Of a DNA stretch of 64,000 nucleotides, positions 18,835 to 27,001 are shown piece by piece; within the stretch, counting starts at the first letter, position 1, and each line of letters starts with the position of its first letter. The DNA comes from Xiheimicrobium sp033763395 (GTDB lineage Bacteria > Myxococcota > Myxococcia > Myxococcales > Myxococcaceae). The translations under genes and the position numbers were made by a program. Location: assembly GCA_033763395.1 (NCBI GenBank), contig JANRKQ010000018.1, positions 124,001 through 188,000 of the forward strand, in the 5' to 3' direction. The notes beneath the pieces were generated by a model. The model had not been told where the DNA came from and did no database searches. It saw nothing but the letters and a program-made list of their open reading frames with translations.

Positions 18835-19725
18835 ATGAGCTCCGCGACCCTCACCTCGAACACCCTCCTCCACCGCGGCGGCAACCTGCTCAAGACGGGG
18901 CTGCTGCTGGCGGCGATGAGCGCCCTCGTCCTCGTCCTCGGGCAGCGCCTGGGTGGGCCTTCGGGCCTCGTCGTCGCCGGCGGGTTCGTGCTGCTGATGA
19001 ACTTCGTGTCGTACTGGTTCAGCGACCGCATCGCCCTCGCCATGCACGGCGCGAAGGAGCTGTCTCCGCACGAGCTGCCGTGGCTCCATTCGCTCCTCGG
19101 CGACGTCGCCCGGCGGGCGAACCTGCCGCGGCCGCGCCTCTACGTCATGGAGACCGACACCCCCAACGCCTTCGCCACCGGCCGCTCACCCGAGACGTCT
19201 GCCGTGGCGGTGACGACGGGCCTGCTCCAGCTGCTCGACCGACGTGAGCTCGCCGGCGTGCTGGCCCACGAGGTGGCCCACGTGAAGAACCGCGACACCC
19301 TCATCATGACGGTGGCGGCCACCCTCGCCGGCGTCATCACCCACCTGGCGCAGCTGGCCTTCTTCTGGGGCGGCAGCCTGCTGGGTGGACGTCAGGACGA
19401 CGACGATGAGGGCTCGTCGGCCTTCGCCACACTTGGCGTGCTGCTGGTGGCGCCCATCGCGGCGACGTTGCTCCAGCTGGCCATCAGCCGCTCGCGAGAG
19501 TTCGACGCCGACGCCACCGCCGCCGAGATCACCCAGGACCCACGCGCTCTCGCCAGCGCCCTCTCGCGCCTCGAGCAGGGCAACCGGCTCTTGCCGATGG
19601 ACCGGTCGCCCGCGAGCGCGCACCTCTTCATCGTCAACCCGCTCTCGGGCGGCGGCGTGATGGGGCTGTTCGCGACCCACCCGCCCATCGCGGCCCGCGT
19701 CGAGAAGCTGCTGGCGATGCGGTGA
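18835..19725 (+). CDS. htpX: HtpX-type M48 zinc metalloprotease
   Basis: A 296-residue integral membrane protease involved in quality control of membrane proteins. Zinc motif HEVAH at 145-149; the downstream acidic ligand lies in SREFDADATAAE. Two N-terminal helices and two more flanking the active site give the usual topology. Length and motif spacing fit HtpX. It follows the Hsp70 gene, a plausible protein-quality-control context, with a 90-bp gap. Confidence 0.92.
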   Translation: MSSATLTSNTLLHRGGNLLKTGLLLAAMSALVLVLGQRLGGPSGLVVAGGFVLLMNFVSYWFSDRIALAMHGAKELSPHELPWLHSLLGDVARRANLPRPRLYVMETDTPNAFATGRSPETSAVAVTTGLLQLLDRRELAGVLAHEVAHVKNRDTLIMTVAATLAGVITHLAQLAFFWGGSLLGGRQDDDDEGSSAFATLGVLLVAPIAATLLQLAISRSREFDADATAAEITQDPRALASALSRLEQGNRLLPMDRSPASAHLFIVNPLSGGGVMGLFATHPPIAARVEKLLAMR

Positions 19726-19804
19726 GCCCCGGGCTGGTCATCGGAACGGCGAGCGGGTAGAGGCGGCCCGCCGTCCCACACCAGTACCCGTCCGAGGAAC
19801 CTGC

Positions 19805-20827
19805 ATGTCCATCACCATCATCACCGTCCTGCTGGCCGTCGCGCTGATCGTCAGCCTCGCCTTCAACATGGGCTTCTTCGGCCAGAAGGCCGCGCCGTCG
19901 AAGCCCGCTGGCGGCAACGAGCCCTCGCCCCGCGCGTCCCGTGACGACGACGCCGCGGCCCGCGCCAACAAGCTCGAGACCGAGCTCGACAAGAAGCGCA
20001 AGGAGCTCGAGGACGTCAAGAAGACCCAGGCCGAGCTGAAGGACGAGCTGAAGGCGGCGAAGAAGAAGCTCCACGATCAGCGGGAGGCGGACAAGACGGG
20101 CGACGATCTGGTGAAGGCGCGCGCCGAGGTCGAGCGGCAGGCCTCGATTCAGCTCGACGCGACCCGCCAGGAGCTCGCCAACGCGCTCGCCGACGTGCAG
20201 CGGCTCAAGAACGAGGCGGAGCGCGGAAAGAAGCGCACCGAGGCCGTCAAGCCCGCCGCCGAGGTGAAGCCCGAAGAGAAGAAGGAAGCGGCCCCGGTGC
20301 AGCGGGTGATCCGCGAGCTGTCCGAGGCCGAGAAGGAGAAGATGCAGCGCCTCGAGCAGCAGGCCTCGGCCGACAAGAAGAAGGCCATCGAGCTGGCGGC
20401 CGAGCTGCGCAACGTGAAGGTGCGGGTCGACCGCGAGAAGCGCGAAGCCCGCCGCGTGTACGAGGAAGGGAAGCTGGCGCGCGACAAGTTCCGCGCCGTC
20501 GAGATTCGCCTCAACCGCACGCTGCTCGAGAACGACATGCTCAAGCGCGCCATCACCGATCTCGAGAAGAAGTCGGGCATCAAGGCCGACACCCACGCGC
20601 CCTCGGCCGAGCAGCTCGCCCAGAGCGACCAGCAGATGCGTGAGAAGCACGCCGCCGAGGACAAGGCGTCGGACGAAGCCCGCGCGAAGCTCGAGGCCGC
20701 CGAGGCCACCACGCTCGAGGCGCCCGAGGCGCAGGCTGCGGACGCCGCGACCGCGACTGGACCCGTGACGCCCGCCCCCGAGACGAAGACGGACGCCCCG
20801 GCGACGAGCGGCACGCCGACCGCCTGA
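19805..20827 (+). CDS. membrane-anchored coiled-coil protein
   Basis: A 340-residue protein with one N-terminal membrane helix (about 4-24), a short linker, and a highly charged coiled coil (about 48-265) rich in Lys, Glu and Ala heptads. It ends in an alanine/proline/threonine-rich tail. No enzymatic motif is visible. The topology suggests a cytoplasmic scaffold tethered to the membrane. I do not recognise the family. Confidence 0.8.
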   Translation: MSITIITVLLAVALIVSLAFNMGFFGQKAAPSKPAGGNEPSPRASRDDDAAARANKLETELDKKRKELEDVKKTQAELKDELKAAKKKLHDQREADKTGDDLVKARAEVERQASIQLDATRQELANALADVQRLKNEAERGKKRTEAVKPAAEVKPEEKKEAAPVQRVIRELSEAEKEKMQRLEQQASADKKKAIELAAELRNVKVRVDREKREARRVYEEGKLARDKFRAVEIRLNRTLLENDMLKRAITDLEKKSGIKADTHAPSAEQLAQSDQQMREKHAAEDKASDEARAKLEAAEATTLEAPEAQAADAATATGPVTPAPETKTDAPATSGTPTA

Positions 20828-20836
20828 GCTTTGGCG

Positions 20837-21435
20837 ATGGGCGAACAGCCCTTCACCAGCGTGCGCGAGGCGCTCCCGATCTGAGGCCTACCGTTTCGAC
20901 TTCGATGCCGTAGAGCAGCGTCTTCGAGTGCGTGGAACTCCGACGGGAATCACATGACGCGGGAGAGCCCGCCTCGCCGGGTCGTGCGCGCTCGAGATTC
21001 CCTCGCACCTCGACGTGCTGGGGCTCTCGGGCACGGCGCTCGTCCCGGACGCCTCGCTCGACCGGCTCGAGCACCAAGGCCTCGTCCTCGCCGAGGGCAC
21101 CCTGACGCCAGGGGCGGTCAGAGGTCGCCTCGGCCCTCGACGTGCTGGGGCTCCCGGGCAACGCGCTCGTCCTGGGCGCCTCGCTCGACCGGCTCGAGCA
21201 CCAAGGCCTCGTCTTCGCCGAGGGCACCCTGACACCAGGGGCGGTCAAGCGTGGGAGGGCTCAGCTGGAGGCGGTGACGGAGGACGCACTCCTCGACGCC
21301 CTTCACCGCTCGCCGTTTGGCCGGGGTCTCGACGCCGCGGGCAGGGCTGAGGTCGTCGACTTCTTCAGGGAGCTCCGTCAAGCCTCTCGGGTCGCTGCCC
21401 AGCGGCGCCTGGGGCTGGCCGTCGTCACCCGCTGA
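20837..21435 (+). pseudogene. decayed gene broken by frameshift, stop and tandem duplication
   Basis: Coding-like sequence continues across three frames. It starts as MGEQPFTSVREALPI (ATG 20837, stop 20882) and continues shifted by one base as EAYRFDFDAVEQRLRVRG up to an in-frame TGA at 20955. The same frame resumes as ALEIPSHLDVLGLSG and enters a 127-bp tandem duplication. After the second copy the frame has moved and ends as a plausible C-terminus (GRGLDAAGRAEVVDFFREL, stop 21435). Removing one 127-bp unit in silico restores a single frame through the duplication. The original family is not recognised. Confidence 0.6.
20994..21247 (+). repeat. 127-bp tandem duplication, two copies
   Basis: Copy one spans 20994-21120 and copy two 21121-21247. 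The core 112 bases (21009-21120 and 21136-21247) differ at roughly nine positions, and the first 15 bases of each unit are less similar. Both encode a variant of LDVLGLxGxALVxxASLDRL. The unit length is not a multiple of three, so the duplication shifts the reading frame. Confidence 0.85.
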
Positions 21436-21450
21436 GTCTTGCTCGAGGCC

Positions 21451-21954
21451 TCAGCGCGCCTCGACGGCCTCGCGCACCTTCGCCTCGAGATCCTTCGGCG
21501 AGACGATGCCCGAGTACGCCGCGATCACCTCGCCCTGCCGGTCGAACAACACCCGCGCCGGGAGCTCACGGATCTGCCCGAAGGGCGTCTGCCCCTTGCG
21601 GAGTCGTTCATCGCCCACCAGCAGCGGGTAGCGGAGCTGGTACTCCGCCGCGAAGGGCTCGAGCACCTTGCGGCCCTCGAGATCCATCCCCACCACCACC
21701 TGCCGGAACCCCTGCCCCGAGAAGTCACGCTCGAGCTTGTCGAGGGTGGCCAGATCGGTGAGACACGGGAAGCACCACGTGGCGATGAAGGTGACGAGCA
21801 CCACCTTGCCGCCGAAGGCGCTGCGATCGAACGCCACCGGGCCCACGACGTCCTGGGGGAGCGTGCCGAGGAACAGATCGCGGTGCGGGAAGCGGGGCTC
21901 CGTCGTGTGCGCGCAGCCTGCGACCAGGAGCCCCAGGACCAGCGCCCGGCTCAT
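21451..21954 (-). CDS. TlpA/ResA-like thioredoxin-fold lipoprotein
   Basis: A 167-residue protein. ATG 21954 follows CGGAGGG and opens a lipoprotein signal with lipobox VAGC. The thioredoxin-like fold has TWCFPC as the redox motif (CxxC), followed by the family's VVVGMDLEGRKV strand and a cis-proline-type LPARVLFDRQG. It probably reduces periplasmic disulfides or aids cytochrome maturation, but no such genes are adjacent. The 226 bp upstream (21955-22180) show no gene. Confidence 0.85.
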   Translation of the reverse strand: MSRALVLGLLVAGCAHTTEPRFPHRDLFLGTLPQDVVGPVAFDRSAFGGKVVLVTFIATWCFPCLTDLATLDKLERDFSGQGFRQVVVGMDLEGRKVLEPFAAEYQLRYPLLVGDERLRKGQTPFGQIRELPARVLFDRQGEVIAAYSGIVSPKDLEAKVREAVEAR

Positions 21955-22180
21955 GGAGCCCTCCGTGTGACGCGCGGCGCGCCGCCGCAGGAGCTCGGCA
22001 GCCCAGCGGCCGTGGAAGGCCGGGGAGCGGGAGGACGTCGAGCGCCGATGGGAAGCGCTCGTGGCTCCAGCGTCGTCCACCCCCGCACGCAGCCAAAGCG
22101 GGCCTCGAGGCTCACACCAACGGTCGCGCCGTCGCCGTGTGCTCGCACCGAGCGGCCCTCGTGACGCACGCCCCTTCGCC

Positions 22181-22642
22181 TCACGCCGCGTCGACGGCCT
22201 TCTGACAGGCGCGGCACAGGCCGTAGAGCTCCATCTTGTGCGAGGTGACGCGAAAGCCGTGCTTGCGCGCGACGGCCTCCTGCATGGCCTCGATGCGATC
22301 GTTCTCGAACTCGACGATCGTCCCGCAGCGCGTGCAGATCAGGTGGTCGTGGTGCTCGCGCCCGATGGCCGGCTCGTAGCGCGTCTGGCCGTCGCCGAAG
22401 TTCTGCGCGTGCGCCAGCCCGCTCTCGGCGAGCAGCTTCATCGTGCGGTACACCGTCGCCACCGACACCCGCGGGTCGAGCTCGCGCACCTTGCCCCAGA
22501 GCTGCTCGACCGAGAAGTGGCCGTCAAGCTGGAAGAAGGTGTCGAGGATCAGGTTGCGCTGCCGAGTCGACTTGAGGCCCTTCTCCGACATGAAGCGCTC
22601 GATGATCGCCTCACGCTCCGTGGTGGTGATCGCGACCGTCAC
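22181..22642 (-). CDS. Fur-family metal-responsive regulator
   Basis: A 153-residue protein. The N-terminal winged helix (SEKGLKSTRQRNLILDTFF, then SVATVYRTMKLLAESGL) is the DNA-binding part. The C-terminal dimer domain has the metal-site segment REHHDHLICTRCG and a second CRAC pair; together these make the usual four-cysteine zinc site. Whether it senses iron, zinc or peroxide cannot be decided. GTG 22642 overlaps the stop of the upstream membrane-protein gene (GTGA). Confidence 0.92.
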   Translation of the reverse strand: MTVAITTTEREAIIERFMSEKGLKSTRQRNLILDTFFQLDGHFSVEQLWGKVRELDPRVSVATVYRTMKLLAESGLAHAQNFGDGQTRYEPAIGREHHDHLICTRCGTIVEFENDRIEAMQEAVARKHGFRVTSHKMELYGLCRACQKAVDAA

Positions 22643-23199
22643 GGGAAGCGCTCCTTCCACGGCGCGGGCTCGGGGCCGAGGTCGGCGCCCCCGTTGAGCC
22701 GCACCAGCGCCGCGTGCGCAGCCTCGCGCACGGCCGGCGTGCCATCGGACAGCAGGCCCACGAGCGCGCCGGCTTCGGAAGTCGCCTGGCGGTAGCCGAC
22801 CACCTCGGCGGCCAGCGCCCGCACCCGGGGATCTGCGTCGTTCAGCAGCGCCCCCACCGAGGCGGCCTCGACCCGCGCTGGTTGCCCGAGGTTCGGCAAC
22901 AGCAGCAGCATGAAGAACATCGCCGCCACGAGGACCTGGGTGAAGGCCTTGAAGGCCGAGTAGCGCTTCGCCATCACCAGCGCGAGGCGGTAGGCCGCGA
23001 AGCCGATCGCGAAGGCCAGGAACGCCCAGGGCGCGAAGCGGCTCACCGGCTCGGGGGCTCCAGGCGTCTGTTGGGCCCACAGCGCGAGCAGCGCCGAGCC
23101 CACCAACAACGCGTACAGGGCCAGCGGCCACACCGGGCGCACCCGAACGCCAGCGACGCTGGGCTCTTCGTTTCCGGGAGTGAGCGGTTGAGCGTTCAT
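22639..23199 (-). CDS. HEAT-repeat-like inner membrane protein
   Basis: A 186-residue protein with three predicted membrane helices (about 26-46, 56-77, 88-104). A soluble C-terminal segment of HEAT-like repeats follows (LLNDADPRVRALAAEVVGY, LLSDGTPAVREAAHAALVRL). It is translationally coupled to the Fur-family gene by a GTGA overlap. The start ATG at 23199 overlaps the -35 of the divergent promoter below. Function unknown. Confidence 0.75.
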   Translation of the reverse strand: MNAQPLTPGNEEPSVAGVRVRPVWPLALYALLVGSALLALWAQQTPGAPEPVSRFAPWAFLAFAIGFAAYRLALVMAKRYSAFKAFTQVLVAAMFFMLLLLPNLGQPARVEAASVGALLNDADPRVRALAAEVVGYRQATSEAGALVGLLSDGTPAVREAAHAALVRLNGGADLGPEPAPWKERFP

Positions 23200-23226
23200 T
23201 GACACCCTGTGGAGACTGCTTATAGC
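23199..23226 (+). promoter_or_regulatory. sigma70-type promoter for the gene at 23250
   Basis: TTGACA (23199-23204), a 16-base spacer and TATAGC (23221-23226) form a near-consensus promoter, with a predicted start about 16 bases before the ATG at 23250. The -35 overlaps the first codon of the divergent membrane-protein gene, so the two are likely to influence each other. Confidence 0.55.
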
Positions 23227-23249
23227 CACCCGCGCTCCAAAGAGCAGGC

Positions 23250-24413
23250 ATGAGTGGCTGGAAACGACAGCGGCACCCGGACGATGTACCGACCCCCGTC
23301 GCCGTGGCGGTGGCCGACTTTTGCCGTCGGGCGAAGGCCCCGGCCTCGCCGGCGCTCGTCCGCGAGGCGCTCTCGGTGCTGGGCGCAGGTGACGACGCGG
23401 CCGTGCGCCGCATCACCGACGCCGAGCCGGCGGCCACGCCGCTTGGGCCCTTCGCCCTCGTCGACCTGGTGAAGGGCGCCTCGGCCAGGCAGGCGGCCGA
23501 TCGCCAGACGAGCGGGTACTACGAGATGGCCCGCGTCTCGCTCGAAGACGTCGAGGCCGAGATCGAACGCCCGGCTGCCCGCCCGGCTCCAGGCCCGCGG
23601 GCCTCGGCGCCCCGGCAGGCGGAGGCGAAGAGGCCGCGCAAGGCCCGGGTGACGATGAGCGACCGCATCGCGCCCAAGAAGCGCGTCGCCGGCAGTGAGC
23701 CGCCCCGCCCGCGGCCCCAGCAGCCGCTCCCGGGCACGGCGTTCCTCCCCAAGCGCAAGCTGCCGCCGCCCCGCGGCCGCTACACCCGCGTCGACTCGTC
23801 GCGCAGCACGTACGAGGCGCTCCTCAAGCCCGACGCAAAAGACGCGCTCGCCGCCATCGTCGAGCAGTCCGCCACGCGGTACCACGTCTTCCGCTCCCTC
23901 GAACCCGGGTACGCGGGTCGCGCGGGTCAGCCGCTGTCCGTGGCCGACGTCGAGGGCGCGCTGACGCGGCACCAGCTGTTCCCGGCGCTGAAGAAGAAGG
24001 AGCGCGACGGAGTGCTGACGGCGGTGGCGACGGGCCGCGGCTCGGGCGCGGCGGCCGCGAAGAACCTCGGCATCCGGCCCGCCGAGGTCGACACCCTGAT
24101 CGGCGAGCTCTCGCTCAAGCGCGAGGTGAGCGAACTGCGCGAGCGCTTCGTGCGCGAGGCGCTCGACCCCTCGAATCTGCCCCTGCGGCTGCAGCTGCTC
24201 GGGCGCGGCAAGTACCTCGCCGACCTGAAGATCGAAAAACGTTTCACGGAGGCGCTCACGCGCGACGTGACGAAGCTGCTGGACGACTGTGCCGAGGCCG
24301 CGAAGACGGTGCCGGAGCTGGTGACCATGACCGCGAAGAAGCACGCGCTCGTGGAGGACCTGCTCTCACGCGCCGTCGAGCGCCTCGGGCTCGCCCGGCG
24401 TTATCTGAGGTGA
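23250..24413 (+). CDS. uncharacterised protein with disordered centre and helical C-terminus
   Basis: A 387-residue soluble protein. The N-terminal part (1-95) is helical. The centre (105-180) is basic and proline-rich. The C-terminal 200 residues are helical, with a repeated helix-turn-helix-like stretch (TGRGSGAAAAKNLGIRPAE, then VDTLIGELSLKREVSELR). A nucleic-acid-binding role is possible but unproven. It has its own strong promoter and is 4 bp upstream of the FmdB gene. Family not recognised. Confidence 0.75.
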   Translation: MSGWKRQRHPDDVPTPVAVAVADFCRRAKAPASPALVREALSVLGAGDDAAVRRITDAEPAATPLGPFALVDLVKGASARQAADRQTSGYYEMARVSLEDVEAEIERPAARPAPGPRASAPRQAEAKRPRKARVTMSDRIAPKKRVAGSEPPRPRPQQPLPGTAFLPKRKLPPPRGRYTRVDSSRSTYEALLKPDAKDALAAIVEQSATRYHVFRSLEPGYAGRAGQPLSVADVEGALTRHQLFPALKKKERDGVLTAVATGRGSGAAAAKNLGIRPAEVDTLIGELSLKREVSELRERFVREALDPSNLPLRLQLLGRGKYLADLKIEKRFTEALTRDVTKLLDDCAEAAKTVPELVTMTAKKHALVEDLLSRAVERLGLARRYLR

Positions 24414-24417
24414 AGCC

Positions 24418-24810
24418 ATGCCGATCTACGAATACCGCTGCCAGCAGTGTGGGAACGAGCTCGAGGTGATGCAGAAGGTGTCTGACCCCGCGCCGGTGAA
24501 GTGCGAGAAGTGCGGCGCCGAGAACAGCCATGAGCGGCTGGTGAGTCGCACCAGCTTCCAGCTCAAGGGCGGTGGGTGGTACTCGGACCTGTATTCGTCA
24601 TCGAAGAAGGACTCCGGCGGCGGATCGTCCGGTGGGTCCTCGTCTGGCGGGTCCTCGTCTGGCGGCGCGTCGTCCGGTGGCTCCTCCTCGGGCGGCTCGT
24701 CATCGGGCGGCAGCTCGGGCGGCTCGTCGTCGGGCGGCGGATCGGGCGGGTCGTCGTCGGGAGGGTCCGGCTCCTCGTCGGGTGGCTCCAGCGGCGCGAG
24801 CGCAGCGTGA
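24418..24810 (+). CDS. FmdB-family zinc-ribbon protein with Ser/Gly tail
   Basis: A 130-residue protein. The first 55 residues are a FmdB/CxxC_CXXC_SSSS zinc ribbon (MPIYEYRCQQCG, later CEKCG). The rest is almost pure serine-glycine repeat, far longer than most family members. GAGGTGAAGCC precedes the ATG as a good ribosome site. Its TGA overlaps the start of the next lipoprotein gene (GTGA). Role unknown; the zinc-ribbon family is usually linked to small regulators. Confidence 0.9.
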   Translation: MPIYEYRCQQCGNELEVMQKVSDPAPVKCEKCGAENSHERLVSRTSFQLKGGGWYSDLYSSSKKDSGGGSSGGSSSGGSSSGGASSGGSSSGGSSSGGSSGGSSSGGGSGGSSSGGSGSSSGGSSGASAA

Positions 24811-25505
24811 GGGCGTCGCTCGTCGCAGCGGTGCTGCTGGCGGGGTGCGCCACCTCGCAGGTCTTCGTGCCGCCCGAGCAGGCAGCCACCCTGCAGCGGA
24901 CCCTCGCCGGGGAGGAGCGCTTCCTGCGCATCGCCTTCCACGCCACGCCCTTCTTCGGCGACTCGACGAAGAAGCTGCTCTCGCCCATCGCCCCGGGCGA
25001 GCTGCGGCTGTTGACGAACCCCGACGGCTCCCCCATCAGCCCCGGCCCCTCGGAGCGCGTGCTCGCGCCGGGAACCGCCGTACGGGTGCTCAAGGTCGAG
25101 TTCCCCACCGCGTACGTCATGAGCGAGCGCGTGCTCTTCACGCCCCGCTCGCTGGCGTGGGTGTACCTCGACGTGGCTGGCACGCCCCGGCAGAGCCCGC
25201 CCTTCGTCCTCGTGCTGCGTCCGGGCCTCAAGGACGAGAACGAAGTGAAGACGGAGCTCGACCGGTACCTCTCCCGGGAGAGCCCCAGGGTGCTCCTCGA
25301 GGGCTTCTCGGAGCCCGTCCGGACCGCGCTGCTCGAGAAGCGCGCGATCGTCGACATGCCAGCCGACGCGCTCGAGATGGCGTGGGGTTACCCCGAGCGG
25401 AAGAGGTTCGAGCTCGACGGCGCGACGAAGGTCGAGACCTGGTTCTACGCCGATGGGAAGAAGCTCGCCGTGCTTCGGGACGGGAAGGTCGCGGAGCTGA
25501 AGTGA
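24807..25505 (+). CDS. lipoprotein of unknown function
   Basis: A 232-residue lipoprotein (lipobox LAGC) that starts at GTG 24807 inside the end of the FmdB gene. The mature part has strand-rich stretches (PGTAVRVLKVEFPTAYVM, LAWVYLDVAGTP) and no catalytic motif. It overlaps the next lipoprotein gene by GTGA. These three genes look like one operon. Confidence 0.75.
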   Translation: MRASLVAAVLLAGCATSQVFVPPEQAATLQRTLAGEERFLRIAFHATPFFGDSTKKLLSPIAPGELRLLTNPDGSPISPGPSERVLAPGTAVRVLKVEFPTAYVMSERVLFTPRSLAWVYLDVAGTPRQSPPFVLVLRPGLKDENEVKTELDRYLSRESPRVLLEGFSEPVRTALLEKRAIVDMPADALEMAWGYPERKRFELDGATKVETWFYADGKKLAVLRDGKVAELK

Positions 25506-26053
25506 ACGGCGTGGCCCGCTCGTTGGTGCGGAGCGTCGGCCTCGCGCTGACTGCCCTGGCGTGTGTGGCTGGCTGCCGGCAGTCGTTCTCGAGCACCGAC
25601 CAGCGCTTCGTGGCCAACGTGGAGTCCGCGTGGGCGCTCTCGGGGGATGGGCGCGATGGAGAGCTCGCGCTTGCGATCTGCTCCGAGGCCGCCCGGGCGA
25701 AGCAGCGGCGCGCGCCGCTGCTGCGGATCGCTCCGGGGCGGTTTCAGGATTGCGCGGGGACGGTGGCGGCTCCAGCGTTGGCCGAGGCCCTGACCGCCGC
25801 TCGGGTGGTGGTGGCGACCTGCAGCGCGGCGGGTGAGGAGCTGCTCGTGCGGGAGGATCGCGCCGTCTTCGCGCGGTGGCCCGACGATGGCCTTGACGGG
25901 CTGGCCTGCGTCGGGAAGTGCCGCGACCGCGGGTGCGGGCCGCCGTGCTCCGAGTCCGCCCTCGTCATGGGGCCGTCGGCGTGCCGCGAGGCGACCCGCT
26001 GGAATGGCCAGTGGGTGCGGTTGTCCGTCGAGACGCCATGGCCACGGCGGTGA
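25502..26053 (+). CDS. small cysteine-containing lipoprotein
   Basis: A 183-residue protein with GTG start at 25502 overlapping the previous stop. Lipobox VAGC ends the signal peptide. The mature part holds ten cysteines, including CVGKCRDRGCGPPC, which suggests several disulfides in the envelope. No family recognised. Confidence 0.7.
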   Translation: MNGVARSLVRSVGLALTALACVAGCRQSFSSTDQRFVANVESAWALSGDGRDGELALAICSEAARAKQRRAPLLRIAPGRFQDCAGTVAAPALAEALTAARVVVATCSAAGEELLVREDRAVFARWPDDGLDGLACVGKCRDRGCGPPCSESALVMGPSACREATRWNGQWVRLSVETPWPRR

Positions 26054-26110
26054 CGGGGCACCTGCGGCTCGTCGACACGGCCGTCCTCGCCCGCTGCCAT
26101 CCAGCGCCGC

Positions 26111-26935
26111 TCAGAGCGGCTGCTGCACCGTCACGGGCCTCGTTTCAACCGGAGCCGCTCCCTCACCGGCTGGCGTCGCTCGGAACACCCCCTCGTAGTC
26201 CTTCAGCTCCGTGCCCATCAGGCGGTCCCAGAAACGAAAGAACAACCCGTAGTTTCCGTTGAACTGCGAGTGGTGCAGCGAGTGGTACGTCGCGCTCGAG
26301 CTCCACTTCAGGAGCGGCACCCGCAGCCACCAGCGCGGCAGCAGCTCGTAGCCGAGGTGCGAGACGATGTTGTTCAGCAGGCCCACCACCTGCGCCGCCA
26401 TCAGTACCTGCAACGACATCGGCACCAGCAGCGCCATGGGAATCGACCACGCCCCGAGAATGAAGCCCTCGGCCGCGTGGAACGAATACGAGGTGAACGG
26501 GTTCACGTCGACGCTGCGGTGGTGCACCGCGTGCACGTGCTTGAACAGCTTCGGGTGATGCAGCAGCCGGTGCCACCAGTAGAACCAGGTGTCGTTGAAG
26601 ACGATCAACCCGACGAGCGCCAGCCCGCTCTGCCACCACGGCCAGTCCTCGCCGCTCGACAGCTTCGTGAGCCCCGCCCGGTACAGCGCGACGATCGCCA
26701 CCGCCGACACCGTGCCCAGCAGCAGCGTCAGCAGCGTGTTGAGCACCTCGCGCTTCACCTGCGGCAGCCCGAAGTCGAACCGCGTCGGAATGCGCCGCCC
26801 CGCGAGCGCCTTCGCGAGCAGCTTCCACACCACGAGGAACACCAGCCCGACGAACACGAAGTAGTTCGCCGCCTGCGCGAAGAACGAAGTCGCACCCAAC
26901 TGCACCAACGACGCGTCTGAGGTCAGCAGGTCCAT
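26111..26935 (-). CDS. sterol desaturase / fatty-acid hydroxylase family membrane enzyme
   Basis: A 274-residue diiron membrane enzyme. Several helices surround the histidine clusters that bind iron: HRLLHH (about 131), HAVHH (about 145) and HSLHH (about 228), in the spacing of this superfamily. Such enzymes hydroxylate or desaturate lipids; the substrate here is unknown. It is divergent from a TetR-family gene, and its promoter carries a palindrome at 26947-26963, so repression by that TetR protein is likely. Confidence 0.9.
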   Translation of the reverse strand: MDLLTSDASLVQLGATSFFAQAANYFVFVGLVFLVVWKLLAKALAGRRIPTRFDFGLPQVKREVLNTLLTLLLGTVSAVAIVALYRAGLTKLSSGEDWPWWQSGLALVGLIVFNDTWFYWWHRLLHHPKLFKHVHAVHHRSVDVNPFTSYSFHAAEGFILGAWSIPMALLVPMSLQVLMAAQVVGLLNNIVSHLGYELLPRWWLRVPLLKWSSSATYHSLHHSQFNGNYGLFFRFWDRLMGTELKDYEGVFRATPAGEGAAPVETRPVTVQQPL

Positions 26936-26941
26936 GTCCGA

Positions 26942-26970
26942 TATATTGCAACGACAAGTTGCATTGTCAA
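26942..26970 (-). promoter_or_regulatory. promoter with overlapping TetR-type operator
   Basis: On the minus strand TTGACA (26970-26965), a 17-base spacer and AATATA (26947-26942) form a near-consensus promoter for the hydroxylase gene. Between the two boxes lies the palindrome TGCAAC-N5-GTTGCA (26947-26963). A second overlapping repeat, GACAA-N6-TTGTC (26953-26968), shares its centre region. The -10 ends six bases before the ATG at 26935, so the start site should fall on or beside the start codon. Confidence 0.65.
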
Positions 26971-27001
26971 GTCACCCTGCTGCGTTACGGTGAGGGCGCC
27001 C

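Noticed and set aside
20994..21247. Insertion-sequence ends or attachment site
   Set aside because: The two copies are adjacent direct repeats that both code for the same peptide; there is no transposase, integrase or target-site duplication.
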